DNA of 36,015 bases. Origin: a bacterium (GTDB lineage: Bacteria > Patescibacteriota > Minisyncoccia > UBA6257 > GWB1-50-10). The stretch's first letter is position 1, and every line of letters begins with the position of its first letter. Under the pieces are notes generated by a model. The model saw nothing but the letters and a program-made list of their open reading frames with translations. It was not told where the DNA came from and made no database searches. Below are positions 1 through 6,946 of the stretch, one piece after another. The stretch spans positions 1 to 36,015 of the forward strand of contig JAKAHD010000007.1 in assembly GCA_021815205.1 (NCBI GenBank). The letters run 5' to 3'. Both the position numbers and the translations under genes were made by a program.

Positions 1-1
1 C

Positions 2-136
2 CGGGCGCTCACGGAATGGCTCGTGGAGTACAACTTCAGGAGACCGCACCAATCCCTTGCCTATCTCACCCCAATCGAGTTCAATGAGAAGTGTTACGAA
101 GTGTCAGGGATGTACTCATCCAGTACAAACCCTTGA
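2..136 (+). CDS. DDE transposase C-terminal end (partial, cut by window edge)
   Basis: The frame is open from the first bases to a TGA stop and reads RALTEWLVEYNFRRPHQSL followed by AYLTPIEF. This is the end of an rve/rve_3 integrase-core domain as found in IS3 and IS481 family transposases; the 'YN..RPHQSL...TP.E' block is the diagnostic part and carries the region around the last acidic catalytic residue. The N-terminus lies outside the window, so whether the element is intact cannot be judged. It ends 41 nt before tRNA-Ser. It is not the same element as the transposase end at the right edge, whose sequence differs. Confidence 0.8.
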   Translation, partial: RALTEWLVEYNFRRPHQSLAYLTPIEFNEKCYEVSGMYSSSTNP

Positions 137-177
137 GAACTGAGAGATAGTGGAGTAAGCTCAATCAAGAAAGCTCG

Positions 178-268
178 GGAGAGGTGCGGCGAATGGTAAG
201 CCAGCAGTTTGCTAAACTGTAGCCGTGTAAAAAGCGGCTTGTGGGTTCGACTCCCACCCTCTCCGCCA
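178..268 (+). tRNA. tRNA-Ser(GCT), with CCA supplied by an integrated element
   Basis: Acceptor GGAGAGG pairs with CCTCTCC (258-264). The anticodon stem GCAGT/ACTGT encloses loop TTGCTAA (anticodon GCT), a long class II variable arm follows, and the T loop is TTCGACT. Discriminator G265 is followed by CCA. The other three tRNAs in the window do not encode CCA. Here the CCA comes from the element inserted at positions 263-266: in the reconstructed empty site the gene would continue G-CAAAAC into the hairpin at 6836-6879. The gene is therefore the attachment site and stays functional after integration. Confidence 0.95.
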
Positions 269-1765
269 GATTGTACTTTTTGCGAAATCGTAAGAGGTTG
301 CCTCGGCGCAAAGCGCCTCGGCATGGTATTTTTCCGCAATTTTGAAGGCATTTTTGAAATCCAAAACCAAAGTGCGGTCGGCAATGCGGAAGTTCGAACC
401 AATCTTTTTAAGAAAATCCCGAATCCTTTCGGGATTTTCTTGTTGAGCGTATTTTTCGGCTTGGTTGGCCTCTTTTAGAAAAGCAATGGCAAGTTCGAAC
501 CGATTATTGCTCTTTCGCCCAAAAGCGGTGATTTTTTCTTCCAAATCCTTTTTAGCAAGAATGAGCTTGTGCTTTTTAGCGGTATATTCCGCTTGCGACA
601 AATTGCCGTCCAGTTGTAAATCAAGCAAACGATCAAGTTTTGTTTCTATCTCTACAAGTTCATTTCTCGCTTTTTGGGCGAAAGAGCTTTCCGCTTGGGC
701 AATTTTCATTTTTTCGTTTTCAAAATAATTGATTGAAGCATTTGCCCAAGCGGAAGACAAAGAAACTTTTTTGATTTCCTCTTTTATTTGAGAAGTGATG
801 ATTTCTTCGCGAACATATTTTTGCTCGCAAGGATTTTTCCGTTTAGTACATCGCAGATAGTTATGACCTTTCTGCGTTTCGGTAGTGATAAAACAGCCAC
901 ATTCTCCGCAACGGAAAAATCCTCTAAAAATGTAAGGTTTTAGTTTTGGCGATTTCGGTTTGCTTTTGTTCGCCATCACTTCTTGAACAGAATCAAAAAG
1001 TTTCTTTGTGATAATCGGTTCATGCTTTCCGTCATATAGTTCGCCGTTATATTCAATCATTCCGTAGTAGATTTTGTTCTTGAGCATATACTGATAATTT
1101 GAGACGGAAAGCATTTTGCCTTTCTTGCCAACCAAGCCCAAGGAATTGATAATCTTTCGGATTTGAGCGAGGGGGTATTCGCCAGTGGCGTACATTTCAA
1201 AAGTCCGCTTGATATACTTTGCCTTTTCTTTATCAACAGCTATACAACGGGCGTTTTTGTCGTTTATATAGCCAAGTGGCGCCCAAGCGGGCCATATTCC
1301 ATTTCGCAATTTCTGGCGAATACCCCTCTTTATATTTTCCGAAAGATTATCCACATAATATTTTGATTGCCCAAAAGCGATAGACAACATAAATTTTCCC
1401 TGCGGTGTCGGATCAAACCAAAAAGTTGGAAATTTTAGCGTGGTTATTTTTCCAGTGTCCACCAAGTAGATTATCCGTCCGCCGTCTATGGAATTACGAG
1501 CCAATCTATCGGGGTGCCACGCTAAAATTCCCTCGGCTTCATTTTTCTCTATGCTTGCTATCATTTCGTTAAAAATTTCTCGCCCCGGCTCTTTGGCAGT
1601 TTTGCTTTCCACAAATTCACGGACGATATTCAGTCCTTCTTTTTTGGCAAATTCTCGCAACTCAAACATTTGTGCCTCAATGGAAAGCACTTGTCGCTCT
1701 GGTTCGTCCGTGGATTTGCGAGCATAGAGAAAAATCTTTTTGGTTTGAAAATTTATGTTGTCCAT
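212..1765 (-). CDS. Large serine recombinase (site-specific integrase)
   Basis: 517 aa. The resolvase-type catalytic domain begins IFLYARKSTDE, with the presumed nucleophile Ser in ARKSTDE, and continues through GILAWHPDRLARN. It is followed by a recombinase domain, a zinc ribbon (CGECG...CTKRKNPC, near residues 290-320), a long coiled coil and a short C-terminal tail. This is the architecture of large serine integrases, which join attP and attB without host factors. The last 17 residues, RRGWESNPQAAFYTATV, are an antisense reading of tRNA-Ser and its stop overlaps the anticodon; they exist only because the element is integrated. In the excised circle the frame would end WRSFLDDVRTFFEQNPD. 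The start ATG follows a short AT-rich leader without a clear Shine-Dalgarno sequence. Confidence 0.92.
   Translation of the reverse strand: MDNINFQTKKIFLYARKSTDEPERQVLSIEAQMFELREFAKKEGLNIVREFVESKTAKEPGREIFNEMIASIEKNEAEGILAWHPDRLARNSIDGGRIIYLVDTGKITTLKFPTFWFDPTPQGKFMLSIAFGQSKYYVDNLSENIKRGIRQKLRNGIWPAWAPLGYINDKNARCIAVDKEKAKYIKRTFEMYATGEYPLAQIRKIINSLGLVGKKGKMLSVSNYQYMLKNKIYYGMIEYNGELYDGKHEPIITKKLFDSVQEVMANKSKPKSPKLKPYIFRGFFRCGECGCFITTETQKGHNYLRCTKRKNPCEQKYVREEIITSQIKEEIKKVSLSSAWANASINYFENEKMKIAQAESSFAQKARNELVEIETKLDRLLDLQLDGNLSQAEYTAKKHKLILAKKDLEEKITAFGRKSNNRFELAIAFLKEANQAEKYAQQENPERIRDFLKKIGSNFRIADRTLVLDFKNAFKIAEKYHAEALCAEATSYDFAKSTIWRRGWESNPQAAFYTATV
263..266. other. attL core
   Basis: CCGC at the 3' end of tRNA-Ser. 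To its left is tRNA sequence; to its right the element sequence CAGATTGTAC begins. The same CCGC occurs in attR (6832-6835) and in the internal attP-like site (2007-2010), so the crossover dinucleotide lies within these four bases. Confidence 0.8.
269..395 (-). repeat. Inverted repeat A1 (integrase 3' end)
   Basis: The sequence from CAGATTGTAC through the GCCTCGGCGC hairpin to the NFRIADRT codons reappears in inverse orientation at about 1877-2006. The part nearest att is almost identical; it diverges towards the gene interior with changes that mostly keep the protein similar. Confidence 0.85.
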
Positions 1766-1876
1766 ATTGTGTTGAAATTAGTTTTTGGGCAATCGAAAAA
1801 TACGCTCAACCTTTCGCCGAAGGCGAAAGAAAAAAGATTGGTTTGCAAAATTTCATTTTGCCCGTGCTTTGCACGG

Positions 1877-2006
1877 CGAACTTCCGCATTGCCGAGCGGA
1901 CGCTTTCGTTTTCCCTCAAAAATGCTTGGGTTATAGCGGAAAAATACCATGCCGAGGCGCGAAGCGCCGAGGCAACCTCTTACGATTTCGCAAAAAGTAC
2001 AATCTG
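1877..2006 (+). repeat. Inverted repeat A2 (integrase 3' end copy)
   Basis: Inverse copy of 269-395. It contains the small palindromic segment GGCGCGAAGCGCC around 1955 and abuts the internal attP core. Together with B1 it forms one continuous block that, in the excised circle, has a continuous inverse partner A1+B2. Confidence 0.85.
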
Positions 2007-2058
2007 GCGGTCGTTTTTGATTGATGTTCGAACTTTCTTTGAGCAGAACCCCGACTAA
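1877..2058 (+). pseudogene. Second, inverted copy of the integrase 3' end, including an intact attP
   Basis: On the plus strand this stretch encodes ANFRIAERTLSFSLKNAW followed by VIAEKYHAEARSAEATSY and DFAKSTIWR. It is collinear with the C-terminus of the integrase encoded on the opposite strand (residues from NFRIADRTL to STIWR). It then continues SFLIDVRTFFEQNPD and stops. No catalytic or zinc-ribbon part precedes it. It shows what the integrase tail looks like when attP is uninterrupted: CCGC at 2007-2010 sits inside the codons for W-R. Just upstream (about 1805-1876) there are only short hairpins and no recognisable recombinase sequence. Confidence 0.75.
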
Positions 2059-2363
2059 GGAAGCCGCCCCGCCGCCGCTCGCTAACGCTCGCCAGCCAGC
2101 CAAAAAGTTTTCTTTACATTTTTTGATTTGCGCGCGCCGATTTTTCTCTTCTAAAAGGAAAAGAAAACTTTTTGACTGGCTTCCGCTTCTGACAGAGCGG
2201 GCGGCGGGTGCGGCCTCTTTTTGTATTCGCTCCGGCATGGCGGAATTCCCCCCAAACCCCCCTTCCGCCATGCCTCCGCTCAAAAGCAGGCGGGCAAAAA
2301 TTCCTTCCCCCCAACCCCCTTCCTTTTTGCCCGCCTGCTTGGGCTTCACCCTGAAATTTTTTT
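2011..2363 (+). repeat. Long inverted repeat B1 (about 352 bp, structured)
   Basis: Inverse copy at 6480-6831, with only about ten differences by eye. The first 48 bases encode the attP-spanning integrase tail. The rest is non-coding in any convincing frame and contains three large stem-loops: a GCCAG...AAAGTTTTCTTT stem (about 2095-2185), a 12-bp stem GGCATGGCGGAA/TTCCGCCATGCC (about 2236-2275) with a C6-AAA-C6 loop, and a 17-bp stem based on AGCAGGCGGGCAAAAA (about 2284-2341) with a C6-AA-C5 loop. Loop sequences on the opposite strand are G-runs. It could be a structured RNA, a replication or recombination region, or an integrase-associated end. Confidence 0.85.
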
Positions 2364-2445
2364 GCGGGGCTATTATTTTTAGAGTTGCCCTTGCCCCACC
2401 CACCCAGTGCGCGGGCAACGGGGAACTCCCTGTGAATTTTGAGGA

Positions 2446-2474
2446 TTGTGAAGATTCTGAAGAATTGCTATAAT
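2446..2474 (+). promoter_or_regulatory. Promoter of the R-M operon
   Basis: A -35-like TTGTGA (2446-2451) and a perfect -10 TATAAT (2469-2474) are separated by 17 bp. The predicted start near 2481 lies just upstream of the two operator palindromes. Confidence 0.6.
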
Positions 2475-2495
2475 GTATATAGGCCAATGTTTCCA

Positions 2496-2541
2496 TACTA
2501 TAATTATAGTACCTACTTTACGGATAGTAAATAACTACTAT
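2496..2541. promoter_or_regulatory. Tandem operators (C-box-like) upstream of the controller gene
   Basis: 2496-2511 is a perfect 16-bp palindrome, TACTAT-AATT-ATAGTA. 2524-2541 is an inverted repeat of the same half-sites in opposite order, ATAGTA-AATAAC-TACTAT. The second one ends 4 nt before the XRE start codon. Paired palindromes in front of an XRE gene that heads an R-M operon are the usual layout of controller-protein autoregulation. Confidence 0.68.
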
Positions 2542-2545
2542 ACAC

Positions 2546-2749
2546 ATGACAACGATTTCTAAAAATATTAAGAAACACCGTAACAAAAAGGGAATCTCCC
2601 AAGACAAGCTTTCAAAACTCGCTGGTGTTACCTACAACACAATCATAAAAATAGAATCAGGAGTGACTACAAATCCACGAGTTGAAACCCTAGACGCAAT
2701 CGCCCACGCTCTAGGGGTTACTGTGGATAATTTATTACGTTCCGAATAA
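2546..2749 (+). CDS. XRE-family transcriptional regulator (probable R-M controller protein)
   Basis: 67 aa, a single Cro/CI-type helix-turn-helix domain and nothing else. It starts ISKNIKKHRNKKGISQDKLS, continues KLAGVTYNTIIKIESG and ends with TLDAIAHALGVTVDNLL. This is the size of R-M controller (C) proteins, which first activate and then repress their own operon so that methylase builds up before nuclease acts. The start codon lies 4 nt after the second operator, so the transcript leader is very short or absent depending on which -10 is used. The methylase-nuclease gene begins 4 nt after its stop. The role is inferred from context. Confidence 0.85.
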   Translation: MTTISKNIKKHRNKKGISQDKLSKLAGVTYNTIIKIESGVTTNPRVETLDAIAHALGVTVDNLLRSE

Positions 2750-2753
2750 ATTT

Positions 2754-4937
2754 ATGAACACAAGTTTTTTAACCGCAAAAAACGAGTTTGATACGAAATA
2801 TGGTAAGATATTATCCTTGCCGAAATCTTTTGTGCCTGTTGACGGTAAATACATAGACAATGTTTCTCTCAAAAACAAAAGGGGCGAACCGAACGAGGAA
2901 TATTATAAATGGCAATTTATATGTTCCTTAATAAACAGCGGGCTTTATTCAAAGGATTATATTGGTGCAGAAATTTACTTTCCGAAAGGCAATAAAAATT
3001 CAGCCCCCATAAAAATTGACGCCTGTATTTTCGACGATAAGAAATGGTCTGATTTTTATAAAAAGTGGCGGGAAAAAAAGGACGACGATGCGGTTGAATG
3101 GTTGCGTCACCATCTAGTCGCGGCAATAGAATTTAAAAAATCTGACGGAAAAGACATAAAAACGGTTTTTACTTCTCAAATCAAACCGGAAATAAAAGAA
3201 TCAGAAGGAAATTATTGTCTCGGTTTCTATTACGATACCGAACGGCTTTATATCTTTCAGAGAAAAAACGGTGCGGTTATTCGGTACGACGAATCAAAAA
3301 ATCAGAAGGGAAACAAGAGTTCAACAGGCCAACTCTCGCTAGACTTAACAGATAGCTATAAGTACATACCGTCTTTTGAGGGACTGATGAAGCGCGTAAA
3401 TGCGACCCAAGAAATTGATAGGAGCAAAAGAACAGTTGACGATCTGGATCCGATAACTGGAGCGTCTAGTTCTCAAATCAATTATGCCATTTCAAATATA
3501 CTTAAAACGCTAGACCGCGTTGGCCTTCGTAATCCGCGCGGCTATCAGGTTTTGATTGAAATGCTCGCCTTGAAAATTTTTGATGAAAAACGGAGCGAGG
3601 AATACAAAAAGACAACTTCCGACAAAAAACATCTGAAATTTTATCAAACGGAACCGGAAAAAGCCGTTTTGAGTTTTTTTATTACTGACTCGGAAAAGCA
3701 ATTCTTTAAGTTAAGCGATGAAGATGTTCAATCTTTTATAAAAAGAATTCGCCAACTTTATAACGATGCAGCAGAAAAATATAATGTCATCCTACCCTCG
3801 GTCGATACAGCGACGATCAACTGGCAAGATGAAAGCCATGCGAGAGCAATCGGTTCTATAGTGGAAAATTTACAGGATTATAGCTTCATCCGGTCGGCAG
3901 ACTCTGACCTCTACCAACTCGTTTTCTATAAGTTTTCAAACGAATTTACAAAAACTGACAAAGCCCAGTTTGTTACGCCATTAAAAATAATCGATTTTCT
4001 AGTGAAAATTGTTAATCCTGGGTTTGGGGAATCTATCATTGACCCCACAGTGGGTATTGCAGATTTTCTATCGATGAGCTTCGTTAATGCAAAGGGTAAT
4101 TTGGACGATCGTAATATCTATGGCGTTGATAATGATGATCAAATGGTCAAATTGGCACAGCTCAACATGTTGCTTAACGGCGATGGAAATGCCACGTTAA
4201 AATACCAGCCGGATAAAGGCTCAATTTTATACAAATTCAACACAAAAAAAGAACTCGTTGCGCTCGATCCAAAACAGCATAAAAATGGAAATTGGGATAA
4301 TTGGGTTGATGACACAAAATTATTAAAATTCGATGTCGTCCTAACCAATCCGCCATTCGGCGAAAACAGAAAATTTGAGCCAAAGACTGAACATGAGAAA
4401 CAAATCGCTGAAATGTACGAATTATGGAATGTCGCACGCTCTGGAAGTTGGATTGATCCAGGTCTTATTTTCCTTGAGAACGCTTACAGAATTCTAAGAG
4501 AACACGGACGGGTGGGTATTGTTTTATCAAACTCGATTGCGTCAATAGACAGGTGGGAAAGTGCCCGGAGGTGGCTGGCAAGTAAAATGAGAATTGTTGC
4601 CCTTTTTGATTTACCTCCAAATGTATTCGCAGAAACAGGTGTAAATACAACTCTTGTTATTGCTTACAAACCGAAAGAAAAGGAATTAGAAAAGTTAAAT
4701 AGCGAAGGCTACGAGGTTTTTGTTAAAGATATACAGCGGATTGGTTACGAAATAAGAACCGCAAATCGAGTTAAATATTTCAATCCGATATACAAAATTG
4801 ATGAGGAAACATTTGAGACGGTAATAAACGAACAAGGAGAATCCGTATTGGATGAAGAATTTACGGAAACCATTCAAGAATTTAGGAAATGGGCGGTGGC
4901 GCAAGAAGAAACGCTCAAAAAGCTTTTCCTGAAATGA
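2754..4937 (+). CDS. Fused restriction nuclease-N6-adenine methyltransferase (type IIB/BcgI-like or type I-related RM subunit)
   Basis: 727 aa. The N-terminal about 200 residues resemble the HsdR N-terminal nuclease fold: D89 in KIDACIF and E126-F-K128 in AAIEFKK give a plausible PD-(D/E)XK site. The C-terminal part is an N6-adenine methylase: motif I DPTVGIADFL from D430 (an unusual motif I lacking the DPxxGxG form) and catalytic motif IV NPPFGE at 532-537. A helical segment between them resembles the HsdM N-terminal domain. No helicase motifs are present. One protein thus seems to cut and methylate, and needs the downstream specificity subunit for recognition. The alternative is a methylase-only orphan with a decayed nuclease, but the acidic and lysine residues are intact. 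It uses a TGA stop. Confidence 0.82.
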   Translation: MNTSFLTAKNEFDTKYGKILSLPKSFVPVDGKYIDNVSLKNKRGEPNEEYYKWQFICSLINSGLYSKDYIGAEIYFPKGNKNSAPIKIDACIFDDKKWSDFYKKWREKKDDDAVEWLRHHLVAAIEFKKSDGKDIKTVFTSQIKPEIKESEGNYCLGFYYDTERLYIFQRKNGAVIRYDESKNQKGNKSSTGQLSLDLTDSYKYIPSFEGLMKRVNATQEIDRSKRTVDDLDPITGASSSQINYAISNILKTLDRVGLRNPRGYQVLIEMLALKIFDEKRSEEYKKTTSDKKHLKFYQTEPEKAVLSFFITDSEKQFFKLSDEDVQSFIKRIRQLYNDAAEKYNVILPSVDTATINWQDESHARAIGSIVENLQDYSFIRSADSDLYQLVFYKFSNEFTKTDKAQFVTPLKIIDFLVKIVNPGFGESIIDPTVGIADFLSMSFVNAKGNLDDRNIYGVDNDDQMVKLAQLNMLLNGDGNATLKYQPDKGSILYKFNTKKELVALDPKQHKNGNWDNWVDDTKLLKFDVVLTNPPFGENRKFEPKTEHEKQIAEMYELWNVARSGSWIDPGLIFLENAYRILREHGRVGIVLSNSIASIDRWESARRWLASKMRIVALFDLPPNVFAETGVNTTLVIAYKPKEKELEKLNSEGYEVFVKDIQRIGYEIRTANRVKYFNPIYKIDEETFETVINEQGESVLDEEFTETIQEFRKWAVAQEETLKKLFLK

Positions 4938-4940
4938 GAT

Positions 4941-6440
4941 ATGCAATACGTCGATATTCCAAAGAAAATCAACATTGTCGACCTATTGAATAATAGGGCG
5001 TCTTTCTCGCCTCACAATTATAAAAAAGTTACTCTTGGCAAGGGAGATTACAAATTTGTTAAGGATTTTATTTCCGGTGATTTAATAAAAGGCGATGAAG
5101 TCGGATCGGATGCTTATATTTCAAAATCACATAAGTTTTTTATTCGCAATAAATCGTTGCAACCTGATAGTTTTTCGTTTTCGTTTAGCGAAGATAGTGT
5201 TGTGCCCATTCTCCCAGATAAATTCGTCAATTTGCATCTTAAAGAAGGAGATATCGTAATCTCAAAAGATTCAAATGTTGGCGAAGTGGTTATTTTGGAA
5301 AAGGATTATCCAGATCATATGCTTTCGGGTGGGCTATACAAGATGCCAGTTAGGGAAAACAAATATTATCTTTTCGCTTTTCTCAAACATGATTTTTTCA
5401 AGACACAATTAAACTTTCTAGTTTCAAAAGGGGCAACGATCAGACACGCAAAAAAATTATTCTTAGATTGTCAGATTCCGCTCCCACCAGAGAAAGGACG
5501 AAACGGCGTAATAAAATTTGTAGAAACGTTAGTCGGGGCAATCATTGAAAAAGAAAAATGGATACGTGTTAATGAGAAAAAAATTTTTGAAATCATTGAA
5601 AAGGAGTTGACTGACAATCAAAAAGCGAAAAGTTTCTCTTATCGTTTCCCCAATCTTAATGATTTGCAAAAAACTTCTCGCATTGACGCAGGTTTTTATT
5701 GTGAGAGTTACATCCAAAAGCAGTTTTTAATGAAAAACTACATTCACGATGCAGGAACGATTAAGGATTGGGGTTATGACATTGGACGTGGACAAAACTT
5801 ACAGGTTTCAGCTATAGGGAAAAGCATTTACTCTGACAAGAAAAGAGACGGGTTTTACATTTTAGTAAGACCGACAAACATTTCCGATTTTGGAACAGTC
5901 TCAAAATATGAATATCTTGGAAGTGCACAAGGGCTTTCAACAATATCGGAGGGCGACATAATTTTTTCTGCCGAGGGATCGATCGGAAAATGTATTATGT
6001 TCGCAAATCCGAAAGAAAAATTGATTACAAATATTCACGGCATCGTTTTACGAAAGAAAAATCATAACCAAATTGAAAGTGCTTTTGTTGCTTCCTTTCT
6101 ACGCTATTTAAGAAAGGTCGGGGTTTTAGATTATATTTCGGTTGGGGGTCAAGGTGGAAGTCTCGCAATGAAATATTGGTCGGAAGTAAAAATTCCTTTC
6201 TTTCCTAAAAATAAGCAAGAGGAAATCGCAAATCTATATCATAGTTCAGCATCTTATCCAACAAACAAAATTACGGGGAGTAATTTTGAGAAAATTGATG
6301 CTGACGCGAATAAGAATTTCGGTATTCTTGAGCTAGATCATCAACTAAGAATTATGAAGGAATTTTTACAGACGACCATTGATAAAATTGTAGCCGGAGA
6401 TAAAGTAAAAAGTGATTTTTCTTTCGTGGATAACTTCTAA
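4941..6440 (+). CDS. Restriction-modification specificity subunit (HsdS-like, two target-recognition domains)
   Basis: 499 aa, starting 3 nt after the methylase stop (translational coupling likely). Two half-repeats are visible. The first ends GATIRHAKKLFLDCQIPLPP and is followed by a helical linker (VETLVGAIIEKEKW...). The second contains GDIIFSAEGSIGKCIMF and SLAMKYWSEVKIPFFP and ends with a second conserved helix. This is the TRD-helix-TRD-helix plan of type I S subunits and of BcgI-type B subunits, which read a bipartite DNA target. No separate HsdR gene follows: the next sequence is the inverted repeat and then attR. Confidence 0.85.
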   Translation: MQYVDIPKKINIVDLLNNRASFSPHNYKKVTLGKGDYKFVKDFISGDLIKGDEVGSDAYISKSHKFFIRNKSLQPDSFSFSFSEDSVVPILPDKFVNLHLKEGDIVISKDSNVGEVVILEKDYPDHMLSGGLYKMPVRENKYYLFAFLKHDFFKTQLNFLVSKGATIRHAKKLFLDCQIPLPPEKGRNGVIKFVETLVGAIIEKEKWIRVNEKKIFEIIEKELTDNQKAKSFSYRFPNLNDLQKTSRIDAGFYCESYIQKQFLMKNYIHDAGTIKDWGYDIGRGQNLQVSAIGKSIYSDKKRDGFYILVRPTNISDFGTVSKYEYLGSAQGLSTISEGDIIFSAEGSIGKCIMFANPKEKLITNIHGIVLRKKNHNQIESAFVASFLRYLRKVGVLDYISVGGQGGSLAMKYWSEVKIPFFPKNKQEEIANLYHSSASYPTNKITGSNFEKIDADANKNFGILELDHQLRIMKEFLQTTIDKIVAGDKVKSDFSFVDNF

Positions 6441-6479
6441 ACCCACCCACCACCCTTTTTATTTGTAGCCCGTCCGCCG

Positions 6480-6831
6480 AAAAAATTTCAGGGTGAAGCC
6501 CAAGCAGGCGGGCAAAAAGGAAGGGGGTTGGGGGGAAGGAATTTTTGCCCGCTTGCTTTTGAGCGGAGGCATGGCGGAAGGGGGGTTTGGGGGGAATTCC
6601 GCCATGCCGGAGCGAATACAAAAAGAGGCCGCACCCGCCGCCCGCTCTGTCAGGAGCGGAAGCCAGTCAAAAAGTTTTCTTTTCCTTTTAGAAGAAAAAA
6701 ATCGGCGCGCGCAAATTAAAAAATGTAAAGAAAACTTTTTGGCTGGCTGGCGAGCGTTAGCGAGCGGCGGCGGGGCGGCTTCCTTAGTCGGGGTTCTGTT
6801 CAAAAAATGTTCGAACATCGTCCAAAAACGA
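6480..6831 (-). repeat. Long inverted repeat B2 (about 352 bp, structured)
   Basis: Inverse partner of 2011-2363, located between the specificity gene and attR, so the R-M operon lies between the two arms. It keeps the same three stem-loops; changes include a G-to-A in one arm of the third stem. On the minus strand its first 48 bases after the attR core encode SFLDDVRTFFEQNPD and a TAA stop. Confidence 0.88.
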
Positions 6832-6835
6832 CCGC
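6832..6835. other. attR core
   Basis: CCGC preceded by element sequence AAAAACGA and followed by host sequence AAAACAAAAAAG, which is the left arm of the terminator that belongs to tRNA-Ser in the empty site. Confidence 0.78.
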
Positions 6836-6879
6836 AAAACAAAAAAGAAGATGACTTGTGCCATCTTCTTTTTTGTTTT
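6836..6879 (+). terminator. Terminator hairpin originally downstream of tRNA-Ser
   Basis: A perfect 18-bp stem (AAAACAAAAAAGAAGATG at 6836-6853 with 6862-6879) and an 8-nt loop, ending in a T-rich arm. It starts at the attR junction, so in the empty chromosome it would directly follow tRNA-Ser. The element now separates the two by 6.6 kb. Confidence 0.8.
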
Positions 6880-6946
6880 ATGACGCGAAGAATCTGAACC
6901 GAAGCGTGGATACGGTACGCTATTGTGGTATGCTGTATACATTGAT

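Larger units (their letters stand above)
267..6835. mobile_element. 6.57-kb integrative element in tRNA-Ser carrying integrase and R-M system
   Basis: Left junction CTCTCCGC|CAGATTG (263-266 core) and right junction CGACCGC|AAAACAA (6832-6835 core) share CCGC. An internal copy at 2007-2010 (minus strand) reads CGACCGC|CAGATTG, which is exactly the attP predicted by joining the element ends. Joining the outer flanks gives CTCTCCGC|AAAACAAAAAAGAAG, that is tRNA-Ser followed directly by its terminator hairpin (6836-6879). Cargo is an XRE regulator, a nuclease-methylase fusion and a specificity subunit. The AT-rich base composition of the cargo differs from the GC-richer core genes to the right. 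No replication or conjugation gene is seen, so it is an integrase-only mobile defence island. Confidence 0.88.

Noticed and set aside
1753-2496. Long minus-strand frame (about 247 codons) across the inverted repeat upstream of the R-M operon
   Set aside because: It arises from the structured repeat; the residues are low-complexity (Gly/Arg/Ala), no domain is visible, and the same bases give open frames on both strands.
2754-6440. Classical type I R-M system
   Set aside because: No HsdR with helicase motifs is present; the nuclease-like domain is fused to the methylase, so a type IIB/IIG-like reading fits better, though hsdR elsewhere cannot be excluded.
6493-6897. Open frame in the second arm of the long inverted repeat
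   Set aside because: Same repeat-derived sequence; it ends inside a terminator and has no codon-level conservation beyond the 16-codon integrase tail on the minus strand.
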